Shown here piece by piece: positions 31,705 to 40,051 of a stretch of 49,669 nt of DNA (the first letter of the stretch is position 1; each line of letters opens with the position of its first letter). Position numbers and translations under genes: made by a program. The notes under the pieces are model-generated. The model saw nothing but the letters and a program-made list of their open reading frames with translations, searched no databases and was not told the DNA's origin. This DNA is from Gemmatimonadota bacterium (GTDB lineage: Bacteria; Gemmatimonadota; Gemmatimonadetes; Gemmatimonadales; GWC2-71-9): assembly GCA_003220795.1 (NCBI GenBank), contig QHTK01000077.1, forward strand, positions 1 through 49,669, written 5' to 3'.

Positions 31705-32180
31705 CAGGATTTCGCCGTCTCCTTGATCACGCCGTCGATGGCGACCTTCTCTTTCGAGTTGAGCAGCCGCGCCGTGTTCAGCGCGATGACGGTTCGCCCG
31801 TCCTTCACCACGATCCCCGTGATGTACTCGGCCGCCAGTCCCTTCACGATGTTCGGCGGGGCCGTGACCTCGCTCGCCGCGACTTGCAGCACCTCGGTGA
31901 CCGCGTCCACCACCACGCCCAGCCTCCCGCCCTCCCACTCCAGGATGACGGTGCGGGTCTCTTCACGGTGCGGCGCCGGGGCGCCGAGCCGCTTGCGCAA
32001 GTCGACCAGCGGGACGGCGCCCCCATGATATCGCAGCACGCCTTCGAGAAAATCCGGCGCCTTGGGGAGCGGCGCGGGCGCCTCGTAACGCAGGATGCGC
32101 TCGACCTGAAAGATGTTGAAGGCGAAGTCCTGGCCCGCCACCTTGAACGTGACGAGCTGGACGTCGTCGTCGGCACTCAT
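31704..32180 (-). CDS. cheW: CheW chemotaxis adaptor
   Basis: CheW couples CheA to chemoreceptors. The 158 residues form one CheW domain: VTFKVAGQDFAFNIFQVERIL, then PDFLEGVLRYHGGAVPLVDLRKRLG, VDAVTEVLQVAASEV and a final VVKDGRTVIALNTARLLNS. The start is ATG 32180, overlapping the stop of the second CheW gene. It is one of three cheW-type genes in the operon, so distinct CheW proteins may serve different signalling complexes. Confidence 0.93.
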   Translation of the reverse strand: MSADDDVQLVTFKVAGQDFAFNIFQVERILRYEAPAPLPKAPDFLEGVLRYHGGAVPLVDLRKRLGAPAPHREETRTVILEWEGGRLGVVVDAVTEVLQVAASEVTAPPNIVKGLAAEYITGIVVKDGRTVIALNTARLLNSKEKVAIDGVIKETAKS

Positions 32181-32596
32181 GTGATGCGGTCTCCCAACGC
32201 GTCCAGATCCAGGATCGGCACGAGCGTCCCTTTGCGACGGGCGACGCCCGCGGCCCACGGCAGCGACTCGCCGCGCGGCACCGGGAGCGCCGTCTCGCGC
32301 ACCACGTCGTCCGCGTCGTCGACCTCCAACGCCACCCGTCGCACGCCCTCGCCTGCGCCCAGCTCCACCAGCACCGCGGTGCGGCCGCGATCGGGTGGCG
32401 GCGACCGCTCACCCAGCAGCGCGCCCAGGTGAATGAGTGGCACGAGGCGACCGCGCAGCGGCGTGACGCCCCGCACCGCCGCGAGGGCGCGCGGGACATC
32501 GAGCACCTCGCCCAGGTCGCCCACCTCGAGCACGCGGGCCAGCGGCAGGCCGTAGGGCTTGCCGTCGACGCGGACGAGCAGGTAGCCGCGGCTCAC
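32177..32596 (-). CDS. CheW-like adaptor, second copy
   Basis: This 139-residue protein is a short CheW domain: YLLVRVDGKPYGLPLARVLEV, VRGVTPLRGRLVPLIHLGALLG, VALEVDDADDVVRE and VPILDLDALG. It diverges clearly from the CheW encoded next to it. The start is GTG 32596 and the stop overlaps the next cheW. Upstream, a 24-base palindrome separates it from cheB. Its partner specificity is unknown. Confidence 0.88.
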   Translation of the reverse strand: MSRGYLLVRVDGKPYGLPLARVLEVGDLGEVLDVPRALAAVRGVTPLRGRLVPLIHLGALLGERSPPPDRGRTAVLVELGAGEGVRRVALEVDDADDVVRETALPVPRGESLPWAAGVARRKGTLVPILDLDALGDRIT

Positions 32597-32605
32597 GGTC
32601 GATGG

Positions 32606-32629
32606 AGGGGCGCAGCATGCTGCGCCCCT
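32606..32629. repeat. 24-base perfect palindrome between cheB and cheW
   Basis: AGGGGCGCAGCATGCTGCGCCCCT is its own reverse complement over 24 bases. It lies in the 49-base gap between the cheB stop and the cheW start. As RNA it could form a strong hairpin in the operon transcript, but no U-tract follows. It looks like an interspersed intergenic palindrome rather than a terminator. Confidence 0.75.
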
Positions 32630-32645
32630 ACCCTCACGCGTGCCG

Positions 32646-33752
32646 TCACGTGCGCCCCTTGTCCCCCACGCCGGCCCCTCGCGCCACCAGCTCCTGGTCG
32701 ATTCGCTCGGCGATTCGGCCGAGCGGGAGGACCGCGTCTACGCCGCCCGCCGCCGCCGCCGCCGGCATCCCCGCGATCACCGCCGACTCGCGGTCCTGCG
32801 CAATCCCGCCGCCACCCGCGGCGCGGATGGCCCGCACGCCTTCGGCGCCGTCGCGCCCCATGCCGGTGAGCACCACGCCCACGGCGCGGGGCCCGAACAG
32901 CTGGGCCACCGAGCGGAACAGCGGGTCCGCGGCCGGTCGTACCCCCCACACGGGGGGCTCCTGGTCGAGCGCGATCATCGCACCGTCGGGCGCGGGCACC
33001 ACCCGCATATGATAATCGCCCGGGGCCACGTATGCCGTGTCGGCGACGACGGGCGCACCGTGATCCGCCTCCACCACGTGCAGCGCGCTCATCGAATCGA
33101 GCCGCTCGGCCAGGGAGCGGGTGAAATTGGGCGGCATGTGCTGGACCACGAGCACCGCCGCGCCACGGCCGGTCGGGAGCCGCGGCACCACCTCGGCGAG
33201 CGCCCGTGGCCCGCCGGTCGACGCGGCGACGGCAACCGCGATCCGGGCGCGTGGCCGCAGCCCCGCGTCGAGCGGGCGCCGCGCGGCGACCGGCGGGCGG
33301 GCCATGACCTGCACGTGCGACACGTCCGCGGCGAGCGCGCGGCGCACCGCGGCCCGCAGGTCGGGGCCCATCCGCTCGAGCGCCGCGCGGGTCGCCTCCT
33401 CGGGCTTCGCGACGATCTCGACGGCGCCGAGCTCGAGCGCCCGAATCGCCGCGCCGGTGCCGGGGCCCGCATGGGCGCTGACGACCACGATGGGCCGCGG
33501 CGCCTCCGACATGATGTACCCGATCGCGCCCAGGCCGTCGAGCTCGGGCATCTCGAGGTCCATGGTGACGACGTCGGGGTCGTGCTGGTGCACCTTGCGG
33601 ACCGCGTCGAAGCCGTCGCGCGCCGTGGCGACGATGCGAAACTCCGCCCCGCTGCCGCTCTCCCCGCCCAGCACGTCGCACAGCACGCGGCGCATCAGCG
33701 CGCTGTCGTCGACCACGAGCACGCTCGGTCGGGAATCAGATGACGACGGCAT
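32646..33752 (-). CDS. cheB: CheB protein-glutamate methylesterase/glutamine deamidase
   Basis: CheB removes receptor methyl groups to reset adaptation. The 368 residues carry a receiver domain with [10 protein letters not shown] and phosphorylated Asp65 ([10 protein letters not shown]). After a linker comes the esterase domain with the catalytic triad Ser178 (AASTGGP), His205 (VVQHMPP) and Asp301 (GMGRDGAEG). The start is ATG 33752, overlapping the cheD end by 17 bases. CheB, CheD and CheR together imply methylated chemoreceptors, yet none is encoded in this window. Confidence 0.96.
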   Translation of the reverse strand: MPSSSDSRPSVLVVDDSALMRRVLCDVLGGESGSGAEFRIVATARDGFDAVRKVHQHDPDVVTMDLEMPELDGLGAIGYIMSEAPRPIVVVSAHAGPGTGAAIRALELGAVEIVAKPEEATRAALERMGPDLRAAVRRALAADVSHVQVMARPPVAARRPLDAGLRPRARIAVAVAASTGGPRALAEVVPRLPTGRGAAVLVVQHMPPNFTRSLAERLDSMSALHVVEADHGAPVVADTAYVAPGDYHMRVVPAPDGAMIALDQEPPVWGVRPAADPLFRSVAQLFGPRAVGVVLTGMGRDGAEGVRAIRAAGGGGIAQDRESAVIAGMPAAAAAGGVDAVLPLGRIAERIDQELVARGAGVGDKGRT

Positions 33753-34233
33753 CGGCCCCCACCGACCGGATCTCGACGCGTCCGTCGGCGACGTGAAAGC
33801 GGACCGAGCGGCCCTTCTCGCCGCCCACGGCCTCGCGTGCGACGGGGATGGCGGCGGCGCGCAGCGCGTTGCGCGACGCCACGATGTTCCGCTCGCCCAT
33901 TTGAATCGACCCGGGCGTCATCAGCTGGGCGAACATGCTCGCGCCGCCCGCCAGCTTCGCCACGAGCCGCCGGCGATCGGCGCCGAGCGCCGTGAGGCGC
34001 TCGATCAAAAACGGCACCGCGGTCTCGGGGAACTTGGCCGGGTTGGTGGCGTCGCGCGCCAGACTCTTGGAAGGGAGCAGCACGTGGGCCATGGCGCCCG
34101 CGCGCGCCTCGGGATCGTGCAGCATGATCGCGACGCAGGACCCGAGCCCGAGCGTCACGATCACGCCGTCGGCCCGCGCCACCGCCCATTCCGCGACCTT
34201 GACAATCGTCACGCGGGGCGCGGCCGCACTCAT
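33736..34233 (-). CDS. cheD: CheD chemoreceptor glutamine deamidase
   Basis: CheD deamidates glutamines in chemoreceptors and, in Bacillus, is held by CheC. The 165 residues have the catalytic cysteine in LGLGSCVAI (Cys33), the partner histidine in MAHVLLP (His50) and the downstream motifs KLAGGASMF and IGERN-type [10 protein letters not shown]. The start is ATG 34233, overlapping the cheR stop. A cheC gene occurs in the same operon, so the CheC-CheD adaptation branch is probably complete. Confidence 0.95.
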   Translation of the reverse strand: MSAAAPRVTIVKVAEWAVARADGVIVTLGLGSCVAIMLHDPEARAGAMAHVLLPSKSLARDATNPAKFPETAVPFLIERLTALGADRRRLVAKLAGGASMFAQLMTPGSIQMGERNIVASRNALRAAAIPVAREAVGGEKGRSVRFHVADGRVEIRSVGADAVVI

Positions 34234-35054
34234 CCGGCCCCCGCCCGGCGGTAGATCCGCTCGCGCGGCTCCTCCAGCACGAGCCGCTGCCGCGCCGGTC
34301 CGAACAGCGTCTCCACCTTGCCGAGCACCAGGATCCCGCCGGGGGCGAGCGCGTCCGCGAACGTCTCGAACAGCCGCTCCTGCAGTGCCCGGTCGAAGTA
34401 GATCACCACGTTGCGGCACACGATGAGGTCGTACGGAGGGGCGGGCGGCGGCTGGCTGGTGAGATCGTGCTTGCGGACGCGCACGATGCGTTGCAGCGCT
34501 GGGAGGGGGTGGCGCGGCGGTTCGGCCGTGAAATAGCGGCGGGTCAGCTCGGGCGGCATCTCACTGAACGCCGCATCCGGGAACGCCGGGGCGCGGGTGC
34601 GCTCGAGACTGGTGCGGTCGATGTCGGTCGCGTCCACGCGCGCCCGCTCGAGCAGCGTCTCCTGCCCGCCCTGCCGCGCCGCTTCCGCCAGGGCGACCGC
34701 GACCGTATACGGCTCCTCCCCAGAGGCGCACCCCGCCGACCAGGCGCGGACGTGCCCCGCGCGCTCGGTCCACAGCGCCGCGAGGCGGGGCGCCAGCGCC
34801 TGCCACGTCTCCAGATTGCGGAAAAACTTCGTGACGTTGATGGTCAGCGCGTCGAGCAGCAGGTCGTACTCGTGCGGGTCGGTGTCGAGCACCTGGCGGT
34901 ACTCGTCGTAGGTGTGGACCCCCCGCGCGCGCATCCGGACTGCGATGCGCCGCCGGAGACAGCGGTCCTTGTAGGAGCCGCACGCCAGGCCACGCGCCCG
35001 CGAGATCTGCTGGGTGAGCGCCTGAAAGGCGCGCTCGTCCGGCTCCGACGTCAC
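34230..35054 (-). CDS. cheR: CheR protein-glutamate O-methyltransferase
   Basis: CheR methylates receptor glutamates using S-adenosylmethionine. The 274 residues have the N-terminal helical domain (CLRRRIAVRMRARGV, LLLDALTINVTKFFRN). The SAM-binding domain follows with SAGCASGEEPYT, VDATDIDRTSLE, YDLIVCRNVVIYFD and LAPGGILVLGKVETL. The start is GTG 35054, overlapping the PATAN-TPR stop (GTGA). The C-terminal receptor-tethering pentapeptide-binding region typical of some CheR proteins is not obvious. Confidence 0.95.
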   Translation of the reverse strand: MTSEPDERAFQALTQQISRARGLACGSYKDRCLRRRIAVRMRARGVHTYDEYRQVLDTDPHEYDLLLDALTINVTKFFRNLETWQALAPRLAALWTERAGHVRAWSAGCASGEEPYTVAVALAEAARQGGQETLLERARVDATDIDRTSLERTRAPAFPDAAFSEMPPELTRRYFTAEPPRHPLPALQRIVRVRKHDLTSQPPPAPPYDLIVCRNVVIYFDRALQERLFETFADALAPGGILVLGKVETLFGPARQRLVLEEPRERIYRRAGAG

Positions 35055-36667
35055 GACAACGCGCTCAAGGTGTCCAGATTGGCCTTGACGAGCTCGTGCT
35101 TCGGGTTGATCTCGAGCGCCTTGCGCCACAGCTGCGCCGCCAGATCGCGGTCGTTCCGCTTGTAGGCGATGTTGCCGAGCTTGAAATACACGTCGTCCCC
35201 GAGGTCGGGGGCGAGCTCGACGGCCCGGTTGTACGCGTCCCACGCCTCGTCGTAGCGCGAGCCGCGATAGGCGAGGTCCCCCAGGTTCTTGGAGAGCTGG
35301 GGCAGCGACGGCTCGTTCTTGCGCGCGTCGCGCACCAGCTCCTCCGCCGTCGGCAGGTCGCCCGCCAGCTCCTTCAGGACGGCGAGGTTGTTGGAGAGTG
35401 GCGCGTGCGACGGGTACGCCTCCACGCCCTCCTCCGCCAACTCCTCGGCGAGCTCGAACTCGCCGGCGCACGCGGCCGTCAGGGCGCGCGCCCAGTACCA
35501 TCCCGGCGGCGCCAGCTGGCCGAACAGCTCGCGTGCCCGGTCGAGCCGGCCCGCGGCGCCGGCGAAATCCCCCCGCTTCAAGGCGACGATCCCCCAGCTC
35601 AAGTACACCTTGGCGTCGGTGCGCGCCCGGGCCGCCGCCTCGGCGTACGCCGCTTCCGCCTCGTCCAACCGGCCCAGTTGCTCGAACGCGAAGCCGAGGT
35701 TGTGGAGCACGGCCGGCCGACTGCCGCCGCGCTCGGCCGCGAGGCGCAGCGCCTCCATCGCCTCGCGCCAGCGTGCCTGCTTCAGCGCCACGAGCCCGAT
35801 GTAGAAGTGCGCCTGCGCTTCGCCGGGGCGCAGCTCCGCCACCCGCCGGAACTCGCGCGTCGCCTCGTCCAGCATACCCGTCTTGTAGAAGGCCACGCCG
35901 AGATTGCGGTGCTCCTCCACGCGCGCGTCGGTGATCTGCTGGTCGGCCGCCGAGGCGGTACGCCCCGCGCGGTGCACGAAGCCCGCCGTGATCAGCCCGT
36001 ACAGTGCCTTGCCGATCTCGAACTCCCCGAGCCCCGAGTCCTCGATCACGTGATGCAGATCGCGCGACCCGTCGAGCAGCGGCAGCACGCGCTGCTGCGT
36101 GTCGGTGAGCTTCGCCTCGCTGATCGCGAGGCGGTCCTTGTCGAGCAGGAAAATCAGATCGAACGACGGGATCTTCTTCTCGATCAGGCTCCACTCGTCC
36201 ACCCGGCGGGCGCCTTCGAGCAGCAACGACTCGGGGTTGATCGACACGAGGAAGTCCTGCTGATCGGGTCGCACGTCGGACTCGAAGTTGAACGTCCCCT
36301 GCGTCCAGGTGAACAGGTAGTAGACCGACTCTTCGATCTGCACGCGCATGTAGCGCTCCAGGTCGGTCTGCGAGATGACGCTCATGCCGACCAGGATCTC
36401 GCCGAGCTTCTTGCCGCGCGCCGTGGACTGCCGGTGGATGGCGGCCGCGAGCTGCTCCTCGGTGATCCTGGCGTGCTTCACCAGGATGTCCCCCAGCCGG
36501 TCACGCCGGTTGACGATCGAGGCGTAGCAGATGCGGCCCTTTTCGAAATAGATGTAGCCGAAATTCGACCGGTCGGCGATCGACAGGCACCCGGTCTTCT
36601 GGCCCAGCGCCAGCAGCTGGAGCACGTCCGGGAGCGAGGCTTCCTTGAGCGAGCCCTTGATGGCCAT
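35051..36667 (-). CDS. PATAN (DUF4388) domain protein with C-terminal TPR repeats
   Basis: The 538 residues begin with a PATAN/DUF4388 domain (about 1-150: GSLKEASLPDVLQLLALGQ, TGCLSI, YIYFEKGRICYASI, GEILVGMSVISQTDLERYM, YYLFTWTQGTFNFE). A small winged-helix-like segment follows (about 200-235, RDLHHVIEDSGLGEFEIGKAL), then seven or so TPR units (LGVAFYKTGMLDEATREFRR to LGNIAYKRNDRDLAAQLWRKA). PATAN domains occur in response regulators and polarity or motility proteins and are thought to mediate protein interactions. The start is ATG 36667, overlapping the double-DnaA gene. It shares architecture with the second PATAN protein at 40874-42031, so the two are probably diverged paralogues. Confidence 0.9.
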   Translation of the reverse strand: MAIKGSLKEASLPDVLQLLALGQKTGCLSIADRSNFGYIYFEKGRICYASIVNRRDRLGDILVKHARITEEQLAAAIHRQSTARGKKLGEILVGMSVISQTDLERYMRVQIEESVYYLFTWTQGTFNFESDVRPDQQDFLVSINPESLLLEGARRVDEWSLIEKKIPSFDLIFLLDKDRLAISEAKLTDTQQRVLPLLDGSRDLHHVIEDSGLGEFEIGKALYGLITAGFVHRAGRTASAADQQITDARVEEHRNLGVAFYKTGMLDEATREFRRVAELRPGEAQAHFYIGLVALKQARWREAMEALRLAAERGGSRPAVLHNLGFAFEQLGRLDEAEAAYAEAAARARTDAKVYLSWGIVALKRGDFAGAAGRLDRARELFGQLAPPGWYWARALTAACAGEFELAEELAEEGVEAYPSHAPLSNNLAVLKELAGDLPTAEELVRDARKNEPSLPQLSKNLGDLAYRGSRYDEAWDAYNRAVELAPDLGDDVYFKLGNIAYKRNDRDLAAQLWRKALEINPKHELVKANLDTLSALS

Positions 36668-38631
36668 CAGCGCAGCTCCTCAATCAGGCGGTCGGTGACT
36701 TCAGGCCAGTCCCACACCATTTTTTCACGACTCTTGATGCCGCCCAGGCTCGACACCACGATCCCGCTGGTGCGGAAGCCGCTGGCGCGCTGCGCCTCGC
36801 GGGGCGACTGCCCCTCCAGCACCTCACGCGCCAGACCGGCGGTGAGCGGCACCTCTTCCGCGACCGCCGCACCCACCACCCGCTGCGCCACGCCCACGAG
36901 CGTGCGCACCGAGTCGGCAGGCCGATCGGCCAGGTAATCGAGCAGCGCGGGCTCGGCGGTGATATTCTGCCCCGTCAGCAGCCGCTCGAGCACGGTCCGC
37001 TTGACCGCGCGGTCCGGCTCCTTCAGCTCGGCGACCAGACCGCCCTCGAGGCGCGAGACGACGCGCGCCTCGATCCCGGACAGCGTGTTCGGGTGGGCCG
37101 GTGCGGTGAAGACGAGCTGCCGCTCCCGGTCCTGCAGCAGATTGAACAGGTTGAACAACTCCTCCTGCGTCCGCTCCTTCCCCGCGATCAAATGGATGTC
37201 GTCGAGCAGCAGCGCGGTGGCACGGCGGTAGCGCGCGCGCCACCAGTCCACCCGGTTGCCGTCGATGGCGGCGATCAGCTCGTCGATGAACGCCTGCGTC
37301 GAGAGGCACGCCACCACGGCGCCGTTGCGGCGCGCCAGCTCGACACCGAGCGCGTTCAAGAGGTGTGTCTTGCCCAGCCCGCTCTTGCCCACGAGCACCA
37401 GCGGGTTGTACTTCTTGCCGGGGTGCTCGAGCACGGCGCGCACCGCGCGCACCGCGACCTCGTTGGACGGCCCTACCGCGTAGAAGGAGAGCGGGAAGGC
37501 GCCCGACGGTCCGGGCGGCGGCGCAACGCCGGCGCGCATCTGCGCCGCGGCATCTTCCGCTTCGCGCATGCGCTCGGGATCGCGGAACACGCTCTCGCCC
37601 GCCGCCTGCGGGTCGAGCTCCCCGACCTCGGCCGCAAGCGCTTTGAGTCGCTCAACGTCCGTCGCGAACTCGGCGATCGCCTCGTCCACGGCCGCCGGCG
37701 TCTCCTGCTCGAGCAGGCGCTCCAGGCGACGCGTGCGGTAGCCCTCCCCCTCCCAGCGCAGGATCGCCTCCGCTACCCGCGCCCGCCAGGCCTCGACCGC
37801 CTTCCCCACGGTCACGGTGACGTCCGCCAGGAACGCGCCGAACTCGTCGCCCGACCGAGGGGCGCCCGGGCTGACGCCCGGGGCTGCGGGGGCTGCCGAC
37901 CGGGCTGTCGCCGCGGCCGCGCCCAGCAGCTGCTTCGCGGCCTCGGCGTTGATCGGCTGGTCGTTCACCGCCTGGAACGCCACTAGCCGGTTGAGCGCGC
38001 CCATCAGCTCGCGCACGTTGGCGAACTCGAGACCCGCCACCGTCTCGAGGACGCCCGGCTGAAACGTCGTGCCCCGCTCGTCGGCCTTGCGACGCAGGAT
38101 CGCGACGCGGGTCTCGTAGTCCGGCACGCCCATGTCCACCACCAGGCCGCCCGAGAGCCGCGAGATCAACCGCTCATCCAGGTCGGCGATCTCGGGCGGC
38201 GGCCGGTCGCTGGTGAGCACGATCTGGTGTCCCACGCCCTGCAGCGCCTCGGTGAGCCGGAGCAGCTCGGACTGCATCTCCTTGCGGTTCGAGAGGAACT
38301 GCACGTCGTCCACCAGCAGCACGTCTACGTTCTGAAAGCGACGGCGGAACGCGTCCCCTTGCCCCGCGGCGATCGCCGCGTGAAACGCTTCCACGTACTC
38401 GTCCAGGGTCAGGTATTCGACGTTCAACGTGGGCGTGAGCGCCTTGGCCGCCTGGCCGATGGCCATGAGGACGTGCGTCTTGCCGAGACCGGAGCCGCTA
38501 TAGATGAAGAGCGGGTTGTATGCCGACCCCGGGTTCTCGGAGACGGTCCGACCGGCCGTGACGGCGAGCCGGTTCGCGGTCCCGACCACGAACGTCTCGA
38601 AGGTGTACTTGGCGTTGAGCGCCGTGGTCAC
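36667..38631 (-). CDS. tandem DnaA-type AAA+ ATPase without DNA-binding domain
   Basis: This 654-residue protein contains two DnaA-like AAA+ modules. Module 1 (about 8-235) starts [15 protein letters not shown] and has Walker A SGSGLGKT (45-52), Walker [11 protein letters not shown] (104-113), sensor 1 LTSDRPP and sensor 2 [11 protein letters not shown]. Module 2 (about 381-600) has Walker A GKSGLGKT (415-422), Walker [11 protein letters not shown] (473-482), the altered sensor FTAPAHPN and sensor-2-like [13 protein letters not shown] charged linker with a Pro/Gly-rich patch joins them. DnaA domain IV, the helix-turn-helix that binds DnaA boxes, is absent. The end is an unfamiliar tail, [20 protein letters not shown]. 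It is not the replication initiator; the job is unknown. It lies between mglA and PATAN-TPR with four-base overlaps. Confidence 0.9.
   Translation of the reverse strand: MTTALNAKYTFETFVVGTANRLAVTAGRTVSENPGSAYNPLFIYSGSGLGKTHVLMAIGQAAKALTPTLNVEYLTLDEYVEAFHAAIAAGQGDAFRRRFQNVDVLLVDDVQFLSNRKEMQSELLRLTEALQGVGHQIVLTSDRPPPEIADLDERLISRLSGGLVVDMGVPDYETRVAILRRKADERGTTFQPGVLETVAGLEFANVRELMGALNRLVAFQAVNDQPINAEAAKQLLGAAAATARSAAPAAPGVSPGAPRSGDEFGAFLADVTVTVGKAVEAWRARVAEAILRWEGEGYRTRRLERLLEQETPAAVDEAIAEFATDVERLKALAAEVGELDPQAAGESVFRDPERMREAEDAAAQMRAGVAPPPGPSGAFPLSFYAVGPSNEVAVRAVRAVLEHPGKKYNPLVLVGKSGLGKTHLLNALGVELARRNGAVVACLSTQAFIDELIAAIDGNRVDWWRARYRRATALLLDDIHLIAGKERTQEELFNLFNLLQDRERQLVFTAPAHPNTLSGIEARVVSRLEGGLVAELKEPDRAVKRTVLERLLTGQNITAEPALLDYLADRPADSVRTLVGVAQRVVGAAVAEEVPLTAGLAREVLEGQSPREAQRASGFRTSGIVVSSLGGIKSREKMVWDWPEVTDRLIEELR
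37865..37882. repeat. short inverted repeat in the linker of the double DnaA-like gene
   Basis: CCCGGGC (37865-37871) and GCCCGGG (37876-37882) flank TGAC. They encode part of the Pro/Gly-rich linker (APGVSPGAP, about residues 250-258) between the two AAA+ modules. This is a coding-region palindrome of the kind also seen at 4865-4950. Confidence 0.5.
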
Positions 38632-39227
38632 GCGGTGCTCCCGGCGGCGAGGCGCTTCAGCACCATCTCCGAGACCCCCTTCAACGTCTCGAACACCCCG
38701 ACGCCGTGCAGCGCGTCGGCGCTGAAGCTCGCGACGCCGCGAAAGTTGAGGGCGTCGTCCAGGTCGGCGGTGGAGAGGATCAGCTCACGCGGCAGATCCT
38801 GTTTGTTGTACTGCATGACGAGCGGCATGGTGCGGATGTCCACGCCGTGCTCGAGCAGGTTGCTCTGGAGGTTCTGCAGGCTCTCCAGGTTCTCGTCGAG
38901 CTGGCGCGCCTGGCTGTCGGCCACGAACACCACGCCATCGGCGCCCTGGAGCACGAGGCGGCGCGTGGCGTTGTAGTACACCTGGCCCGGGACGGTATAG
39001 AGCTGGAACCGGGTATTGAACCCCGAGATCTGACCGAGGTCGATCGGGAGGAAGTCGAAGAACAGCGTACGGTCGGTTTGCGTCGCCAGCGAGACCATCC
39101 GCCCGCGGCGCGAGTCGGGCACGCGGCCGTAGATGTAATGCAGGTTGGTCGTCTTCCCCGAGCGGCCGGGCCCGTAGTAGACGATCTTGCAGGTGATCTC
39201 GCGGGTCGTGAAGTTGACCAGGGACAC
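38628..39227 (-). CDS. mglA: MglA-type small Ras-like GTPase
   Basis: MglA is the polarity switch for gliding and type IV pilus motility in Myxococcus and Thermus. The 199 residues have P-loop GPGRSGKT (19-26), the family-specific [12 protein letters not shown] (78-89) in place of the Ras DTAGQ, and NKQD (141-144). Arg53 (TDRTLFF) and Gln82 (PGQ), the intrinsic arginine finger and catalytic glutamine described for Thermus MglA, are both present at the same numbers. The start is ATG 39227, three bases after the roadblock gene. It overlaps the double-DnaA gene at its end. Linking MglA to a full Che pathway suggests chemosensory control of a polarity switch. Confidence 0.94.
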   Translation of the reverse strand: MSLVNFTTREITCKIVYYGPGRSGKTTNLHYIYGRVPDSRRGRMVSLATQTDRTLFFDFLPIDLGQISGFNTRFQLYTVPGQVYYNATRRLVLQGADGVVFVADSQARQLDENLESLQNLQSNLLEHGVDIRTMPLVMQYNKQDLPRELILSTADLDDALNFRGVASFSADALHGVGVFETLKGVSEMVLKRLAAGSTA

Positions 39228-39230
39228 GGG

Positions 39231-39701
39231 CTATCTCCCGAAGAGCGTGTTCAGGCTGTCGCTCAGCTCACGCTCGAAGTCCGCCGCCAGCACCTGTTTC
39301 GACACGCCTTCCTTGGGGCTCGCGGCCTGCAGGTCCGCCGTGAGTTGCTCAAAGAATAACTGCACCAGGCCGAGCGACGAAACGTCGAGGTCATACACGA
39401 CGAGCACCACGAGCTTGCCGCGCCCGGTGGTCACGGCGCCGAGGAAAATCCCGTGCCGGTCGCCCTGATGGTTCAGCGCCGCGAAGGGCGGCTGCGCCAG
39501 CTGCCGCGCGATCTCGTCGGTCGAGGCCATGATCGCCGCGCCCAGCGCCGCGGCCGACATCACGTCCACCGCGCGCGAGAAGCCGTGCTGGGCCATCACC
39601 TGGCCCGCCGACGTCATGACCAGCACCAGCCGCGCGCTCGCTTCCTTCACGAACGTGACCAGCGGCTCGAGGGTCCAGGCCTCGACGGCGCGCGTCGTCA
39701 C
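39231..39701 (-). CDS. MglB-like roadblock/LC7 protein
   Basis: This 156-residue protein carries a roadblock/LC7 domain (ARLVLVMTSAGQVMAQHGF, ALGAAIMASTDEIARQL, LNHQGDRHGIFLG, KLVVLVVYDLDVSSLGLVQ). A C-terminal helix (AADFERELSDSLNTLFGR) resembles the extension that contacts MglA in MglB. MglB is the GTPase-activating partner of MglA, and this gene stands immediately upstream of mglA, so an MglB role is the best guess. GTG 39701 overlaps the stop of the next roadblock gene (GTGA). Confidence 0.85.
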   Translation of the reverse strand: MTTRAVEAWTLEPLVTFVKEASARLVLVMTSAGQVMAQHGFSRAVDVMSAAALGAAIMASTDEIARQLAQPPFAALNHQGDRHGIFLGAVTTGRGKLVVLVVYDLDVSSLGLVQLFFEQLTADLQAASPKEGVSKQVLAADFERELSDSLNTLFGR

Positions 39702-40051
39702 CCGACTGCCTCCGCCGCCCGCAGCAGCTCGAGGCGCACGAGCCCGACGTTCACATCCGGCTCCGCCACCGCGACGATGAGCACGCCGGACGGCGCCGGC
39801 ACCACGAGCAGCCCGCCCTGGTCGCACTGCAGGTGCCAGAACAGGCTCGCGCCGACGCCCGCCGCTTCCATGGCGCGCCGCAGCCGGGCCGCGAGACTCG
39901 ACGCCAGTGCCGCCACGGCCGAGCCCTTGATCCCCTCCATCAGCTGCTCGGCCACGACGATCCCGTCGTCCCCGGACACGAGCATCGCCCCACGCACGCC
40001 GCGCACGCGGGTCACCAGGTCCAGCGCCGGGCCGTACGGCGGGGCGGTCAT
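39698..40051 (-). CDS. roadblock/LC7 domain protein
   Basis: This 117-residue single-domain roadblock protein has the core VRGVRGAMLVSGDDGIVVAE, AVAALASSLAARLRRAM and GGLLVVPAPSGVLIVAVAEPDVNVGLVRLEL. It lacks the C-terminal MglA-binding helix seen in its neighbour. Roadblock proteins usually dimerise and bind small GTPases; a second regulator or scaffold for MglA is the natural inference. ATG 40051 overlaps the TPR-roadblock stop by four bases. Confidence 0.88.
   Translation of the reverse strand: MTAPPYGPALDLVTRVRGVRGAMLVSGDDGIVVAEQLMEGIKGSAVAALASSLAARLRRAMEAAGVGASLFWHLQCDQGGLLVVPAPSGVLIVAVAEPDVNVGLVRLELLRAAEAVG

Noticed and set aside
36667..38631. Replication initiator dnaA and a nearby origin
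   Set aside because: The protein has two AAA+ modules but no DnaA domain IV. No run of DnaA boxes and no dnaN or recF neighbours are visible.
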